From positions 619,564 to 683,563 of the forward strand of contig NC_006461.1 of the NCBI RefSeq assembly GCF_000091545.1: DNA of 64,000 nt, read 5' to 3'. The notes beneath the pieces were generated by a model that worked only from the letters and a program-made list of their open reading frames with translations, was not told where the DNA came from and did no database searches. Below, in pieces: positions 62,956 through 64,000 of the stretch. This DNA is from Thermus thermophilus HB8. Its GTDB lineage: Bacteria; Deinococcota; Deinococci; Deinococcales; Thermaceae. Both the position numbers and the translations under genes were made by a program. How positions within the stretch are numbered: position 1 is the first letter of the stretch; every line of letters begins with the position of its first letter.

Positions 62956-62961
62956 TATACT
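62956..62961 (+). promoter_or_regulatory. -10 box TATACT, leaderless-type
   Basis: TATACT ends 7 nt before ATG 62969, with GGAGGG in the gap. It is back to back with the TATAAT box of the divergent gene. Confidence 0.55.
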
Positions 62962-62968
62962 TGGAGGG

Positions 62969-64000
62969 ATGGAGCTTCTCGGGTCCTACTGGCTAAGGCG
63001 GGCCTTGGCCCGCCTCGCTTCCCTGACCGTTTACGAGGGCCAGGACACCCGGACCGGGATGCCGGTGATGGTCCTCGTGGGGGCGAAGGGCGAGCCCGTG
63101 GAGGCGGAGGGGAGCCTCAAGGTCCTGGACCGCCTCGAGGACGCCCTCGTCCTGGAATGGCCCCTGGGGGCCGTTCCCTTGAGCCAGTACGCGGGCGTGG
63201 CGGACCCCGACCGCCTCGCCCACTGGGTGCGGGAGATCGCCAAGCGCCTCGCCGCGCTTGAGGCCCAGGGCATCCGCTACGCCCCCCGGGCCGAGCTCGT
63301 CCTGGTGAAGGGGCGGAGCGTCTGGCTCGTGGGGCCGGGGCTCGAGGCCCTTGCGGGGGAGGCCGCTTCCGCCCTCTTGGAGCTCGCCCGCCTCCTCGCC
63401 GGGCCCAGGTGGGAGGAGTTCCCCTTGCGGGACGTCCTCGCGCGCCTCGCCCGGGGGGAGGTGGGGCTGGAGGCCCTCTGGGCGCCTCCACCGGAGGAGG
63501 CCCCCGCTCCCGAGGCGGCCAAGGAGAAGGAGGCCGAGGCCAGGCGGCTTCCCGTGGAGGTGGAGGCGGCGGAGGCCTCCCCGCCCGCTTCGCCCGGGCC
63601 GCCGCGGGAGGAGCCCACGCCGAGCCGCCCCCGGGTCATCCGCATTGAGGAGCCCGAGGACCCGCCCTTTCCCGTGGTGGAGCCCCGGTCCTCGAGGGGA
63701 GGGCGGCGGGCGGTGGGCCTCGTCCTCTTCCTCCTTTTGCTCCTGGGGGTGGCCGGGGCCTACATGGGCCTCTTCCGGCCCCAGGGAGGGGCGGCGCGGG
63801 ACTACCCCATGGAGTTCCGCACCGACCCCCCCACGGAGAAGGCCCTGGTCTACGTCCTGGAGGCCCCCGAGGGGGCGGGGCTTGAGCCCGGGAGCCTCCT
63901 CCTCGAGGCCCCGGGGCGGGTGCGCTTCCCCGTCCCCGGGGTGTATCGGCTCCGCATCCAGGTGCCGGGGCGGGAGCCCGTGGACTACCTCCTGGAGGTG
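62969..64000 (+). CDS. Membrane pseudokinase-like protein (runs off the window)
   Basis: 344 residues are visible and no stop is reached. Residues 1-130 follow the layout of a bacterial Ser/Thr kinase (SYWLRRALARLASLTVYEGQDTRTG, then LEWPLGAVPLSQY and ALEAQGIRYAPRAELVLV), but glycine loop, HRD and DFG are missing, the last reading VGPG. A Pro/Glu/Ala-rich linker (about 170-243), one membrane helix (about 247-268) and a beta-rich extracytoplasmic region (EKALVYVLEAPEG, VYRLRIQVPGREP), resembling PEGA-type domains, follow. I infer a kinase-derived membrane scaffold or sensor. Confidence 0.6.
   Translation, partial: MELLGSYWLRRALARLASLTVYEGQDTRTGMPVMVLVGAKGEPVEAEGSLKVLDRLEDALVLEWPLGAVPLSQYAGVADPDRLAHWVREIAKRLAALEAQGIRYAPRAELVLVKGRSVWLVGPGLEALAGEAASALLELARLLAGPRWEEFPLRDVLARLARGEVGLEALWAPPPEEAPAPEAAKEKEAEARRLPVEVEAAEASPPASPGPPREEPTPSRPRVIRIEEPEDPPFPVVEPRSSRGGRRAVGLVLFLLLLLGVAGAYMGLFRPQGGAARDYPMEFRTDPPTEKALVYVLEAPEGAGLEPGSLLLEAPGRVRFPVPGVYRLRIQVPGREPVDYLLEV

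Overview
The window is very GC-rich chromosomal DNA with almost every third codon position G or C, frequent GTG/TTG starts and genes packed edge to edge. Gene content points to Thermus thermophilus or a near-identical strain: fused SecDF of 735 residues, a tmRNA whose tag reads ANTNYALAA, the glucose/galactose-binding protein, the zinc-type ATP sulfurylase, family-4 uracil-DNA glycosylase and bacterial-type AspRS all match what I recall of this species. I cannot separate HB8 from HB27. No rRNA, tRNA, CRISPR array, insertion sequence or phage gene is visible, and no gene-free stretch exceeds 300 bases except the tmRNA locus.

Layout. 1-6 kb: start of a phosphohexomutase (cut by the window edge), small proteins, Mrp Fe-S carrier with a SufR-like regulator, PrmA, RsmE, a lipoprotein and an AEC permease. 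6-13.5 kb: SDR enzyme, MFS exporter, thioredoxin-like protein, pyruvate phosphate dikinase, quinone oxidoreductase and flavin monooxygenase. 13.5-19.8 kb (minus): a complete assimilatory sulfate operon, sir-hemD-met8-cysH-tauE-cobA-sat, which makes siroheme for its own sulfite reductase and has inverted repeats at its promoter. 20.4-26.6 kb: TPP riboswitch followed by thiE-thiS-thiG-thiO-thiC-MFS-thiD. 26.6-29.2 kb (minus): an ExbB-ExbD-TonB-like envelope energiser with an unusual C-terminal domain and a secreted partner. 29.2-33.6 kb (minus): glucose ABC transporter and ROK repressor, in which the first permease has a frameshift and the repressor lacks a start codon. 33.7-37.9 kb: thiolase, 3-hydroxyacyl-CoA dehydrogenase, CoA transferase, hydroxybutyrate dehydrogenase and LivF. 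37.9-40.2 kb: a junction where a beheaded livG meets a beheaded SARP/MalT-type regulator. 40.2-46.4 kb (minus): rimP-nusA-ylxR-infB-small ORF-secDF. 46.5-52.2 kb: tmRNA, LysM/M23 peptidase, then pdxS and pdxT separated by an smtB-P1B ATPase metal-resistance pair. 52.3-58.4 kb (minus): hisS-aspS-phzF-HAD and asnS. 58.4-64 kb: two small unknown genes, a Moco riboswitch with modABC, UDG, and the start of a membrane pseudokinase.

Regulatory themes. At least a dozen genes have a TANNNT -10 box ending 6-7 nt before the start codon, predicting leaderless mRNAs, whereas operon-internal genes have GGAGG-type Shine-Dalgarno sites and ATGA/GTGA overlaps. Four convergent gene pairs share one 4-bp TTAG/CTAG for both stops. 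The most interesting items are the livG/regulator deletion junction, the decayed glucose locus with a 25-bp XylR-type operator, the TonB-like fusion, the pseudokinase and the metal island splitting pdxS from pdxT.
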